NCBI RefSeq assembly: GCF_032118995.1
Contig: NC_092660.1
Span: forward strand, 18,586,501 to 18,650,500
From: Asterias amurensis
Lineage: Eukaryota > Echinodermata > Asteroidea > Forcipulatida > Asteriidae
DNA: 64,000 nucleotides
Direction of reading: 5' to 3'
The position numbers and the translations under genes were made by a program. How positions within the stretch are numbered: the first letter of the stretch is position 1; the number at the start of each line of letters is the position of its first letter. Below are positions 48,601 to 54,259 of this stretch, one piece after another. The notes below the pieces were generated by a model. That model was not told where the DNA came from, did not search any database, and was given only the letters and a program-made list of their open reading frames with translations.

Positions 48601-50020
48601 TCAAAGCCCTCAATCAGTTTCACCTGAATCTGGATCACTCTATGTTCAGAATTCAGAACCAGATACCTTGAAGCTTGGTCCACAGCAGGCAAGTCATTCT
48701 GAAGAACTCAATTCCAGTAGTGGCTCAAGTCAGAACCAAACTCAACACCCTCAATCTGCTTCACCTGCACCTGGATCCCCCTATGTTCAGGTTCCAGAAC
48801 CAGAGACCTTGAAGCGAGGTCCACAGCAGGCAAGTCTTTCTGAAGGACTCAATTCCAGCAGTGGTTCTAGTGAGCACCAAACTCAATACCCTCAATCAGT
48901 TTCACCTGAACCTGTGTCTCCCTATGTTCAGGTTCCAGAACCAGAGACCTTGAAGCTTGGTCCACAGCAGGCAAGTCATTCTGAAGAACTCAATTCCAGT
49001 AGTGGCTCAAGTGACAACCAAACTCAACACCCTCAATCTGCTTCACCTGCACCTGGATCCTCCTATGTTCAGGTTCCAGAACCAGAGACCTTGAAGCGAG
49101 GTCCACAGCAGGCAAGTCATTCTGAAGAACTCAATTCCAATAGTGGCTCAAGTAAGAACCAAACTCAACACCCTCAATCAGTTTCGCCTAAACCTGGATC
49201 CCCCTATGTTCAGGTTCAAGAACCAGGGACCTTGAAGCTAGGTCCACAGGCAAGTCATTCTGAAGAACTCAATTCCAGTAGTGGCTCAAGTGAGAACCAA
49301 ACTCAACACCCTCAATCAGTTTCGCCTAAACCTGTGTCGCCCTATGTTCAGGGTCCAGAACCAGGGACCTTACAGCTTGGTCCACAGCAGGCAAGTCATT
49401 CTAAAGAGCTCAATTCCAGTAGTGGCTCAAGTGACAACCAAACTCAACACCCTCAATCTGCTTCACCTGCACCTGGATCCCCCTATGTTCAGGTTCCAGA
49501 ACCAGAGACCTTGAAGCAAGGTCCACAGCAGGCAAGTCTTTCTGAAGGACTCAATTCCAGCAGTGGTTCTAGTGAGAACCAAACTCAATACCCTCAATCA
49601 GTTTCACCTGAACCTGCGTCTCCCTATGTTCAGGTTCCAGAACCAGAGACCTTGAAGCTAGGTCCACAGCAGGCAAGTCATTCTGAAGAACTTAATTCCA
49701 GCAGTGGCTCACATGAGAACCAAACTCAAAACCCTAAATCAGTTTCACCTAAACCTGTGTCTCCCTATGTTCAGGTTCCAGAACCACAGACCCAACCGCT
49801 AGTTCCACAGGAGGCAAGTCTTTCTGAAGAACTCAATTCCAGTAGTGGCTCAAGTGAGAACCAAACTCAACACCCTCATTTAGTTTTACCTGAACCTGGA
49901 TGGCCCTATGTTCAGAATCCAGAACCAGATACCTTGAAGCTAAGTCCACAGCAGGCACGTCATTCTAAAGAACTCAATTCCAGTAGTGGCTCAAGTGAGA
50001 ACCAAACTCAACACCCTTAA
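30511..50020 (+). CDS. gp130-type class I cytokine receptor with a giant repetitive cytoplasmic tail, 15 coding exons
   Basis: The exons are 30511-30610, 32737-33027, 33647-33764, 34566-34732, 35305-35480, 36572-36728, 37775-37863, 38861-38987, 40025-40123, 40506-40641, 41854-42008, 43229-43384, 44433-44594, 45134-45288 and 45878-50020. All use GT/AG with compatible phases and give 2076 aa. The order is signal peptide (1-32), Ig domain (34-130), cytokine-receptor module D1 (C140, C150-x-W152) and D2 (W322-S-E-W-T326), three FN3 domains (337-644), membrane segment (about 646-671) and a Box1-like IPDP (680-683). The ectodomain order matches vertebrate gp130, whose family signals through JAK kinases and STATs at the plasma membrane. 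The tail of about 1,400 aa is far longer than known gp130 tails (roughly 280 aa in human). It carries about 24 SPY-type tyrosine sites, half of them in 13 tandem 47-aa repeats. The ligand is unknown. It may be the asteroid gp130/Domeless-like receptor, but orthology is not shown here. Confidence 0.88.
31335..31580. mobile_element. Head-to-head pair of tRNA-derived SINEs
   Basis: An inverted copy (31335-31440, box A CTACCAACTGAGCTATCTAG) is followed by a direct copy (31445-31580, TAGATAGCTCTGTTGGAAGAGC). The two share GGGAGACTGCCGACAT-type flanks, forming a large imperfect hairpin in receptor intron 1. Confidence 0.65.
31963..32328 (-). mobile_element. Family B MITE-like element, full length
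   Basis: It starts TAAAGCCATTGGACCCTTTCGG and ends CCGAAAGGGTCCAATGGCTTTA, a near-perfect inverted pair of about 22 bp. It lies in receptor intron 1. Confidence 0.75.
32358..32546. mobile_element. Family E palindromic element
   Basis: TTGATAAAAACAGGATTACC with AACCAAATTTCCAC is mirrored by GTGGAAATTTGGTTGGTAA with CCTGTTTTTATCAA. It ends TAGCAGCTCTATGAAATTGGGCCC. A second copy is at 42897. Confidence 0.7.
32737..33027 (+). CDS. Receptor exon: N-terminal Ig domain
   Basis: A 291-nt phase-1 to phase-1 exon. It has LHLNCTLSNVT (first Ig cysteine), a VDIVWYRG tryptophan and SSSYSCGF (second Ig cysteine). A single Ig domain at this place is typical of gp130-family receptors. Confidence 0.85.
33091..33477 (-). 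mobile_element. Family A MITE-like element
   Basis: It runs from CCTGGACTCTATTGGTAATTG to CCAATAGTGTCCACTGCCTTTA, in the intron after the Ig exon of the receptor. Confidence 0.75.
33647..33764 (+). CDS. Receptor exon: cytokine module D1, first part
   Basis: It encodes LECTIRSPDEYRCNWVE, the conserved C-x9-C-x-W start of class I cytokine-receptor domain D1. It ends in phase 2 at GTAAGT. At 118 nt it is recognisable only through this motif and its splice fit. Confidence 0.83.
33793..34005. mobile_element. MITE with about 25-bp inverted ends
   Basis: The ends AAGGGTCATGTCACACGAGG and CCTCGTGTGACAAGGCCCTT are inverted repeats. The interior of about 160 nt is non-coding. It lies in the intron splitting cytokine module D1. 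Confidence 0.65.
34566..34732 (+). CDS. Receptor exon: cytokine module D1, second part
   Basis: Four cysteines occur in a short span (WRECPCPTCEPYACF), enough for the further D1 disulphide, followed by beta-strand-like sequence (QEVRVTTTNPLGEAVTTL). Phase 2 in, phase 1 out. Confidence 0.82.
34985..35110 (-). mobile_element. tRNA-derived SINE fragment
   Basis: Inverted box B GGATACGAACCCACAACC and box A GCTAGACCACTGAGATAG. It shares the AGCTAGAGGCAGTTCGAATCC-type tail with the copy at 8935. Confidence 0.6.
35305..35480 (+). CDS. Receptor exon: cytokine module D2, first part
   Basis: FN3-like start PPRDVMVTALLTETSLKITW followed by LEYRLQYKKAGC, as in D2 of class I receptors. Phase 1 in, phase 0 out at GTAAAA. 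Confidence 0.83.
35615..35799. mobile_element. MITE with about 68-bp terminal inverted repeats
   Basis: TAAAGGCCAAGTCATACTGC at the left is mirrored by GTGACTCGGCCTTTA at the right. The match extends through AACAAAAACRAT and GATCACGAC to AAAGAGAACACATT. Almost the whole element is palindromic. It lies in the intron splitting D2. Confidence 0.75.
36230..36552 (+). mobile_element. Family A variant (ACACGTTTGGTTATTACTC ends)
   Basis: AAAGGGAAGGTACACGTTTGG at one end and CCAAACGTGTCCTTCCCTTTA at the other form near-perfect inverted ends. The inner blocks match family A. It ends 20 nt before receptor exon 6 (36572). Confidence 0.7.
36572..36728 (+). CDS. Receptor exon: cytokine module D2, WSxWS exon
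   Basis: It contains GLEPYTEYAIQLGARYGLDE followed by NWSEWTPEE. WSEWT is a one-residue variant of the WSxWS signature of class I cytokine receptors and sits just before the last D2 strand, as expected. Confidence 0.87.
36865..36975 (+). mobile_element. tRNA-derived SINE (AGATAGCTCAGTTGGTAGAGC family)
   Basis: TAGATAGCTCAGTTGGTAGA and GGTCGCTGGTTCAAATCC form boxes A and B, followed by the TTTGTTTAACCCAAAATC tail of this SINE family. Confidence 0.7.
37020..37145. repeat. Interspersed repeat (AAAACCCACGCAGGTAGGGACTG)
   Basis: The block TTTTTAGATGTGATGAGAGG with ACCCACGCAGGTAGGGACTG recurs at 38305-38460 and 39425-39600, all in introns of the receptor's first FN3 domain region. Confidence 0.55.
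37335..37700 (-). mobile_element. Family A MITE-like element
   Basis: Inner blocks AGTCTTCTCACTTGGTGTATC, GCTTTCAGATGCTTTATTTC and GAGTAATTACGGACAGTGTTC identify the family. One terminal end is missing. Confidence 0.65.
37775..37863 (+). CDS. Receptor exon: FN3-1, first part
   Basis: An 89-nt exon (SPSGIVGNLTAHE to VNLVWK), phase 1 in and 0 out. It gives the A-C strands of the first membrane-proximal FN3 domain. Confidence 0.75.
37985..38225 (-). mobile_element. tRNA-derived SINE body (CTAGCGGTTAAGAGC family)
   Basis: Inverted relative to the copy at 4925: CAATGTGTTGTGGCGCA, then GTTACACAATACATGGGACC, then AAGCAATGGTTAAATGTCTG. The tRNA-like head is mostly lost. Confidence 0.6.
38861..38987 (+). 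CDS. Receptor exon: FN3-1, middle part
   Basis: A 127-nt exon with GIILEYKIEAVKTEASENQE and TWFTIS, the central strands of FN3-1. Phase 0 in, phase 1 out. Confidence 0.75.
38996..39378 (+). mobile_element. Family A MITE-like element, near full length
   Basis: It runs from AAAGGCACTGGACACTTTTGG to CCAATAGTGTCCAGTGGCTTTA. It is about 380 nt and begins within 15 nt of the donor of receptor exon 8. Confidence 0.75.
40025..40123 (+). CDS. Receptor exon: FN3-1, last part
   Basis: A 99-nt exon with YFPYQIKVAAVNQAGPGPW, the characteristic F-G strand pattern of an FN3 domain. Phase 1 on both sides. Confidence 0.8.
40283..40450. repeat. Family E relative
   Basis: GGGCCCAATTTTATAAACCTG at the start, GCTTGACAAATATCTTTGCTAAG in the middle and CTGTGCTTAGCAAGTG at the end. 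It ends shortly before receptor exon 10. Confidence 0.5.
40506..40641 (+). CDS. Receptor exon: FN3-2, first part
   Basis: It encodes TPAAPNWVQATALTTTSINV, WGAPSEPNGIIQSYIVQW. The pattern PxxP..SxxVxW..PxxxNGxIxxYxV is classical FN3. Phase 1 in, phase 2 out, splitting a Trp codon. Confidence 0.85.
40815..41206 (+). mobile_element. Family D MITE-like element (AACGTTACAGAATTGG ends)
   Basis: AAAGGAACGTTACAGAATTGG and CCAATTCTGTAATGTTCCTTT are inverted ends of a 390-nt element. An inverted copy lies at 43985-44363 in the same gene. Confidence 0.75.
41402..41790. mobile_element. Family C MITE-like element (AAAGGAACACGTTGC ends)
   Basis: TAAAGGAACACGTTGCTGGATC and GGCAACATGTTCCTTTAA form inverted ends. 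Inner arms (ATGGTTGGAAAGAT against ATCTTTCCAACCAT) extend the palindrome. The sister copy is at 52345. Confidence 0.75.
41854..42008 (+). CDS. Receptor exon: FN3-2, second part
   Basis: It completes FN3-2 with LDHLDTYVLYEVTVRARNSL followed by GVGEVA. Phase 2 in, phase 1 out at GTAAAT. Confidence 0.85.
42060..42240. repeat. SINE-tail fragments
   Basis: Two pieces with TGGGATTTGAACC and GGAGTTTGAACCTGCAACC resemble inverted box B sequences, with GGTTGAACAAAGAAAAATC tails. They look like remnants of the AGATAGCTCAGTTGG SINE family. Confidence 0.45.
42897..43141. mobile_element. Family E palindromic element
   Basis: GGGCCCAATTTCATAGAGCTGC is mirrored by GCAGCTCTATGAAATTGGGCCC at the far end, with long inner arms around ACAGGATTACCAACC. 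About 245 nt. Confidence 0.8.
43229..43384 (+). CDS. Receptor exon: FN3-3, first part
   Basis: It encodes PSGLTVKPINDQPDSLTLTW and NGDLQGYLIGYCQSESSCTG, the A-C' strands of a third FN3 domain. Phase 1 on both sides. Confidence 0.85.
43432..43782 (-). mobile_element. Family A MITE-like element
   Basis: GGCACTTGACCAATTGGTAATTG at one end and CCAATAGTGTGCAGTGCCTTTA at the other, with family A inner blocks. It lies within the intron that splits FN3-3. Confidence 0.7.
43985..44363 (-). mobile_element. Family D MITE-like element
   Basis: Inverted copy of the 40815 element. It contains TTTGAGATCGATCCGCCAT and ends CCAATTCTGAAATGTTCCTTTA about 70 nt before receptor exon 13. A small SINE fragment (43915-43985) abuts it. 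Confidence 0.7.
44433..44594 (+). CDS. Receptor exon: FN3-3, second part
   Basis: It encodes LDGLEPSTQYSVWLAAYTSI followed by GLGPES, the E-G strands of FN3-3. Phase 1 on both sides. A SINE follows in the next intron. Confidence 0.85.
44715..45070 (+). mobile_element. tRNA-derived SINE, apparently full length
   Basis: The head GTGGCTGAGCGGATAAGAGC (box A) and GTGGGTTCGAAATCCCGG (box B) is followed by a 250-nt body and the tail CACTATATAAAAACCAAATATTATT. Full length with a terminal ATT repeat, and only about 65 nt before the transmembrane exon. Confidence 0.75.
45134..45288 (+). CDS. Receptor exon: transmembrane segment and Box1
   Basis: About 25 hydrophobic residues (VVVVAAVLGPLL to VIVCVV) are followed by basic RQVINSR and IPDPK. 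IPDP next to the membrane matches the proline-rich Box1 that binds JAK kinases in gp130-type receptors. Phase 1 in, phase 0 out. Confidence 0.85.
45403..45766 (-). mobile_element. Family A MITE-like element
   Basis: AAAGACACTGGACACGATTGG to CTGATAGTGTCCACTACCTTTA, lying between the transmembrane exon and the cytoplasmic-tail exon of the receptor. Confidence 0.75.
45878..50020 (+). CDS. Receptor exon: 1380-aa cytoplasmic tail
   Basis: A single 4143-nt exon after acceptor CCAAAACACAG, in phase 0, starting GMYHCQMEE. YHCQ (Tyr699) is a YxxQ motif, the STAT3 type in gp130. Downstream are spaced PY motifs: PYTMV, PYTQM, PYTLM, PYSKV, HYIQM, PYIQI, PYIQA, PYIQK, PYILI, PYDHM, PYIEI, then 13 PYVQ-type sites in a 47-aa repeat array. 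The rest is rich in Ser, Gln, Pro and Thr and is probably disordered. TAA at 50018 ends the frame. Confidence 0.87.
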   Translation, partial: GMYHCQMEEEIFDNMPVDDSQTGHSHPLESVVIKDSKKQTFEFSRSESNDSGFPPSPARSSGNLDYLRDKLSIGDNNDSVFEEENGQIQKDMHKRNGGLTSRTSHSDSVGPYTMVGELPSFKIPASSGLGPPSMEGQYVAETTLKGSTTCRTGIPSSPSVDVSPYTQMSTVFTSCPASRSISETPAQQENQNRNKLSIVGLNNNQTTQIKEVSPYTLMSAMSSVPHRQPKRCQEPSVGASKCKKQTHHLGSSPTLSVHSQMLAMEAIKKDAGCHIQKSPPESPSTVSPYSKVEDLNPPSFSTNSSNNLTNSSTQPVSHYIQMPEVNFLTPRKPQTSESQQASPMTTTDVQTHKPLLVVPQPVSPYIQIPPVNPMQTKVPPSCAVESFTGKKPSDLTIPAATETLISDTAGSQPLDPLTKQQNGMSPNDSPSVFQQTLSPYIQAPGVNVLQQTRAKTDQPKQHAPDLPSINEDCPSSLHTLQQSSLPYIQKPRIEQTQHQSGYQGKLPPATNSAITPLDLSPPATPYILIPDINSLQLTTHQSQAANQDAYSNTDGQTAQQQIVSSQSNLQTPRTSQPDIIQQQNSSGATSRDTPVSPLSALPYDHMPQTKPIELNGCHVKKPEALLPAISCDSQTDNSSLILPQAVSPYIEIPETHTTQLAQQQVEQLLKESYSEGSTQLPLPLLSQTVSEQGGSHFDQEPQIASMQLSQQQATQPEDFQPVSPELASHIVPNPQQPGSSNFQFPETKTPQLTSQVKELAPGIENNAQSSQSVSPEPGSPYVQVPEPQTQPLVPQQASHSEELNSNSGSSKNQTQHPQSVSPKPGSPYVQVPEPGTLKLGPQQASHSEELNSNSGSSENQTQHPQSVSPEPVSPYVQVPEPGTQPLGPQQASHSEELNSSSASRENQTQSPQSVSPESGSLYVQNSEPDTLKLGPQQASHSEELNSSSGSSQNQTQHPQSASPAPGSPYVQVPEPETLKRGPQQASLSEGLNSSSGSSEHQTQYPQSVSPEPVSPYVQVPEPETLKLGPQQASHSEELNSSSGSSDNQTQHPQSASPAPGSSYVQVPEPETLKRGPQQASHSEELNSNSGSSKNQTQHPQSVSPKPGSPYVQVQEPGTLKLGPQASHSEELNSSSGSSENQTQHPQSVSPKPVSPYVQGPEPGTLQLGPQQASHSKELNSSSGSSDNQTQHPQSASPAPGSPYVQVPEPETLKQGPQQASLSEGLNSSSGSSENQTQYPQSVSPEPASPYVQVPEPETLKLGPQQASHSEELNSSSGSHENQTQNPKSVSPKPVSPYVQVPEPQTQPLVPQEASLSEELNSSSGSSENQTQHPHLVLPEPGWPYVQNPEPDTLKLSPQQARHSKELNSSSGSSENQTQHP
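48188..50017 (+). repeat. Coding minisatellite: 13 copies of a 141-bp (47-aa) unit
   Basis: In-frame units of the form QSVSPEPGSPYVQVPEP, 12-13 variable residues with PQQASHSEEL, then NSSSGSSENQTQHP. Twelve units are 47 aa; the eighth lacks one Gln (46 aa), giving 610 aa. Ten units keep YVQV, two have YVQN and one has YVQG. High nucleotide similarity points to recent expansion by unequal exchange. Confidence 0.92.
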
Positions 50021-50290
50021 TCTGCTTCACCTGAACCTGGATCCCCCTATGTTCAGGTTCCAGAACCAGAGACCTTGAAGCTAAGTCCACAGCAGGCACG
50101 TCATTCTAAAGAACTCAATTCCAGTAGTGGCTCAAGTGAGAACCAAACTCAATCTGCTTCACCTGAACCTGGATCCCCCTATGTTCTGATTCCTGAACCA
50201 GAGACATAATAGCAAGGTCCAAAGCAAACAAACCAGTTTAAAGAACTCGGTTCCAGCAATGACTTGAGTGAGAATAAAGCTTGAAACCCT
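50018..50290 (+). pseudogene. Repeat copies beyond the receptor stop codon
   Basis: The frame after TAA (50018) stays open for 62 codons to the next stop at 50207. It encodes one almost complete and one partial further repeat (SPYVQV, then SPYVLI). A decayed third copy (around 50213-50290) follows. The TAA stands where other copies have CAA (Gln), so these look like cut-off coding copies. Confidence 0.75.
50273..50278 (+). terminator. Candidate polyadenylation signal of the receptor gene
   Basis: AATAAA about 255 nt after the stop codon, within the last decayed repeat copy. Longer 3' UTRs are possible. Confidence 0.25.
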
Positions 50291-50479
50291 CCATCATCCT
50301 ACAATGTCGTCAGCAGAATTCTAAGAGTCATGGCCAACTGCTCTCAAGGCGGCAGGGGCAGCAACTCAGAAACTTCTATCACCCTAAAGCTTTCATCCTG
50401 GTAGATAGAACAACAAGCAGGCCTAAATCACAAGCGGACCCTCCAGTAAGTCAATCAATTACACTTGTTGGGTGATATG

Positions 50480-51180
50480 AGTTGTTCCAGGTTACGAGTG
50501 GGGTAAGATTAGTAGGTTAAACGAAAAGGTTTTGAAAATGATGACCAAGATATTCTTCTTTTAATATGGTGTACCAAACAAAACTCAATATTATTTTCTG
50601 TTAACTGTCGACAAAAGACTAAAGCCTGGTTCTTATTTCCTTGTTAAGCGAATTTGATATGATTTTTGACATTTAAAATGTGCAGCGAATGAATCAGAAG
50701 AGTTGAGCTATGCTGAACTCTTGCAAACCATTTGCTGTGGCGTCAAAATTTGTATCCTATTAGCATTTGTAGGAAGTATGAACTGGGCTTTACTATCACT
50801 TATCAATGCAGAATTTTAAGCCTTTTTTTCAAAATGAATCTAGTTTTAATATTGTTATGATTCATAATTTTTATGGTATTTTGGAGTGCTTTTTAATTTT
50901 TTTTATTGATCTACTATAAAATGTACAAAGGCAACATGGATTTATAGAAGAGGGAAATAGTGCAAATAGTATCCCAAGATTTGCAAGATGCAATTGAATG
51001 CTTACCTTTAACCTTTAAGCTCTGCAAAGAAAATAGCACCCACCAAATAAGAGGTCATCTTCCATATTTTATCTGCAACAGATTTTAGTTTGAGCCACTA
51101 GCAAGTTTCAGCAAAGGTGTACCAGAAGATGTCATTTTTAATAGATGACGGTCAATCCGCAGCACACAAAATGCTCTCCT
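50480..51180. other. Downstream flank of the receptor gene
   Basis: AT-rich non-coding sequence. Part may be 3' UTR. No supported gene and no clear repeat. Confidence 0.45.
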
Positions 51181-51185
51181 TTCAT

Positions 51186-51536
51186 CTGCAAAATGTTCAT
51201 GGTTTTTCGTGCGTGACCTCGGTATGAATGTTTAATTAGTCAAAAGGGCTTCTGGAATTCAGTCTGTTTCAGGCCTTTCTGAAAAGCATTATTCACCAGT
51301 AAATTGGAATGAAGAGCATATCTGTCGTTTTGTATGAAAAAAAATCAGTGCAACTCCAAATTTAAAAAGAGAAATTTAAACGTAAAAAAAATGGCTTCAA
51401 AAAGAAAGAAAACAAGCCACAAAACACAGCAGATTGTCCCGTTATCAATGTCCGCAACAGTCCCCAGAAGCCCTTATGACTAATTAAATATTCAAACCAG
51501 GGTCACGCATGAAAACCCACACAAAACTCTGCAGAT
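51186..51536. mobile_element. Inverted-repeat element with about 70-bp arms
   Basis: The left arm (TCTGCAAAATGTTCATGG to AAAAGGGCTTCTGG) and right arm (CCAGAAGCCCTTATGACT to AAAACTCTGCAGA) are imperfect reverse complements, including TTTAATTAGTC against GACTAATTAAA. The spacer is about 205 nt. No coding capacity. Confidence 0.65.
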
Positions 51537-51604
51537 AAAACCTGGCAGTTGACCTCATTAACGCACGCAGTGCAGATTGATTGATGAGCTTTCAGGTCTG
51601 TAGT

Positions 51605-51760
51605 AAATACAGGCATGATATTTGGATGGGGCGTAAAGCCGTTGGTCCCATGTGTTGTGTAACGCATGAACCCAGTGCACTTATCAAACAGATGGTTGTG
51701 GCTGCTTAATGCGCCGTAGCACCTTGTAAACCCTTATTAAGTGCTAAATAATTGGGGCTC
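51605..51760 (+). mobile_element. SINE body fragment
   Basis: GGGGCGTAAAGCCGTTGGTCCC, GTGTTGTGTAACGCATG and GCACCTTGTAAACCC match the body of the SINE at 4925. The tRNA head is missing. Confidence 0.6.
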
Positions 51761-52344
51761 AGAATTCATCACTGCAATAACCTATCTTTCTGAAAGTTTG
51801 TATATACTCGGCGCCTTGAGTACCTTGTTTGGTAGGTACGTGCATGCGCTATGTAAACTTCGATATTATCCTTGGGGAACAAGTATGAACACTGTATTGA
51901 GTAGAAGGGCTAACCTACATGTACTTATTGCGAAGAATTTTATAGACTGTTCAGGCTATCGCAGGTTTTCAGATCTAACCAAGAGCAAAAAAGGATCCAG
52001 ACAAAAGTAGGAAGAATATCAGGTTTGTTTAAATAGAAAGAGAAAAAAATTGTATTCATTATCAAACTGTTTCCAGGGTGATCGGTCTTGCCGTGCCAAT
52101 ATTTGTTAGCATTTGCCTGCTCATCACCCCCTGGAATTGGTTCATTAATGTGCTAGAATCTAGCACATTTTAAGTTATATAATGAGGACTGTGGCAATCC
52201 ACTCTTCGCGCCCGCTCAGGTAAAATGATTACAAAAGAGGCATCAAGTTATCGAGCAAGTGGTCCCCTCTCATTCTGCGATTTTGTGACATGTCTAACTG
52301 TGTGCAGTGTAGGGTGGCTGTGTTTAACACAACTCAGTTTAATT

Positions 52345-52707
52345 AAAGGAACACGTTGCCTTGGATCGGACAAGTTGGTCTTTGAAAAGCATTTGTAACC
52401 GTTTGTTATAAAACGCTTATGATTAGAGAGATTTTTTAAAAGTAGATTACAATGATCCACACAAGTACCACTCGAAATTGCATGGTTTTTCTTGTACCTC
52501 GCCGTCTAACACGGTCGGCCATCCATAAATGGCCGACAGTGTTAGTTCTCAAAGTAAAAAGGAAAACCACACAATTTCGAGGCAAATTTGTGTGTTATCA
52601 TTGCAATCTACTTTTAAAACATCTTTCTAACCATATGCATTTTATAACAAACGGTTACAAATGCTTTTCACCAACTCGACCAATCCAAGGCAACGTGTTC
52701 CATTAAT
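52345..52707. mobile_element. Family C MITE-like element
   Basis: AAAGGAACACGTTGCCTTGG and CCAAGGCAACGTGTTCC form inverted ends, with inner palindromic arms as in the copy at 41402. Confidence 0.75.
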
Positions 52708-52840
52708 AGAATTGTCAAATATTTGCATTTTCACACGCCCATACTTTAATAGCTCCCTTAAGTGCCATACAAGAGCTCAAGGGTGCACGCAGAGCAGTCA
52801 CTTTTTGGAACCAACATAATTGTTTTTCAGTACATCAATA

Positions 52841-53447
52841 CAGTGCCTAGCCTTTAGTCGAGGCGCACGCAGCACCCCCAGATGTCAAGCACGACCCCAG
52901 ATATCACGCACGAAAAAGAAAGAAAAAAATGCGAAGCCGCGAAGTGTCATTAGCAACTCGATTTGGGGCCTTATGTTTTTCTTTACTTTTTGCCACAGAT
53001 TTGAGTGGGAGAAATGTAATGCATAAAGCGTGAGCGTGATGAGTTGTTGGCCAATAAGAAGACGCAATACCATAGTTCACACGCTGCGTGCACGACCCAT
53101 GACCCACACACACATAGAGCAAGTTCGAGTGAGGCACTTACATTGACTATAGACAACCATTGGTTGATTTTGCCTGGTACCCAGGGTGTATTCAATGCAT
53201 AGGTAACCATGGAACATTGACCAGTGGTTGACAAATGGTCGCCACCCGCACTTGCTCAAAGTGGTGCACTAAAAAGTCACGTGCTGAGGGCAACACACAG
53301 AAGATGCTTATATGAATAACTGATTAGATAAACGAGTTGCTAAAGGCGCTTTGCGGCTTCGCTGCTCGCGCTGGTCTTTTTTCGTGCGTGACATCCAGGG
53401 GGTGCGGTTGCCGCGTGCGCCTTGATTAAAGGCTATACAGTGCACTG
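52841..53447. mobile_element. Non-autonomous DNA transposon with long inverted ends
   Basis: The left end (CAGTGCCTAGCCTTTAGTCG, AGGCGCACGC, CACGCACGAAAAAG) and the right end (CTTTTTTCGTGCGTGACATCC, GCGTGCGCCTTGATTAAAGG) match as imperfect inverted repeats of about 80 bp around 440 nt of unique sequence. No transposase frame. Confidence 0.65.
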
Positions 53448-53639
53448 CTCTTGGTAGTAAGGCTGTACCCAAGTACATGTACTATGTCCGTATTCTGTAT
53501 GAATTGAATGCAAAGGTGAGAATATTATTCTTGAATTGAAAAGATGGAATGTTTCTTTCAAGAGGCAAAACCGGATTGAATGGAACATCCCATCTGTCAA
53601 TGATTGAAAATATTTGGTCCATGCACAACTCTTCTCACT

Positions 53640-53710
53640 TATGTCCCTCACCAGGAATCGAACCAGGGCTTAAATGGTGAGAGGCAAGCGCTTTTCACAC
53701 TAGCTACCTA
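53640..53710 (-). repeat. tRNA-like SINE relic
   Basis: CAGGAATCGAACCAGGG resembles an inverted box B and TTTTCACACTAGCTACC a decayed box A. It is a low-quality relic. Confidence 0.35.
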
Positions 53711-53719
53711 TACCATAGA

Positions 53720-54250
53720 TGGGAATGTCTATATGAAGGGTCGATAGTGCTTAACCTTTATTTCTAGTTTTGTTATCAATGAGCAACTCAATTAAAACTG
53801 TATATATTTGTTATTTTTTTTTAATAGTTACAAATCCTTTGATTAAAAACAAGGCAATGTTTTCAGGTTGCGTATATTTATGTATATGTTTGAAAAGTCA
53901 AGTGTTTTTAAACTAAAGTGCACTTTACTTTAGGCCTACATGTATACTCAGGATATTGCAGTACTTGTGTAATTATTGTAAGTATTCAGAACGCAATTTA
54001 ATTCAGTACTTTTTATTTTTCAGTACTCTAACACCTTTTGCAAATTTATCTGATGTTTTATAGATGCCGTGTTGATATTCTGCCGATTTGACCTGTAAAT
54101 TTTGGTTTAAATAGTGAATAGCTATTTTTATAGAGATAATGAAAATAATAAGCTATTTTAATACATGAACAAATCTGCCAATAATAAGTGGTAGTTTTAA
54201 TAAAACAGGAAATGAATAATTGGGATCCTGAAGTTGTCTCAAATTTTGTA
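53720..54250. other. AT-rich spacer before the minisatellite
   Basis: No gene, no clear repeat family. Very AT-rich sequence leads into the 54-bp tandem array. Confidence 0.45.
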
Positions 54251-54259
54251 TTTTATTTT

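Noticed and set aside
49281..49514. Alternative-frame ORF inside the receptor repeat array
   Set aside because: It is a by-product of the 141-bp coding repeat read in another frame.
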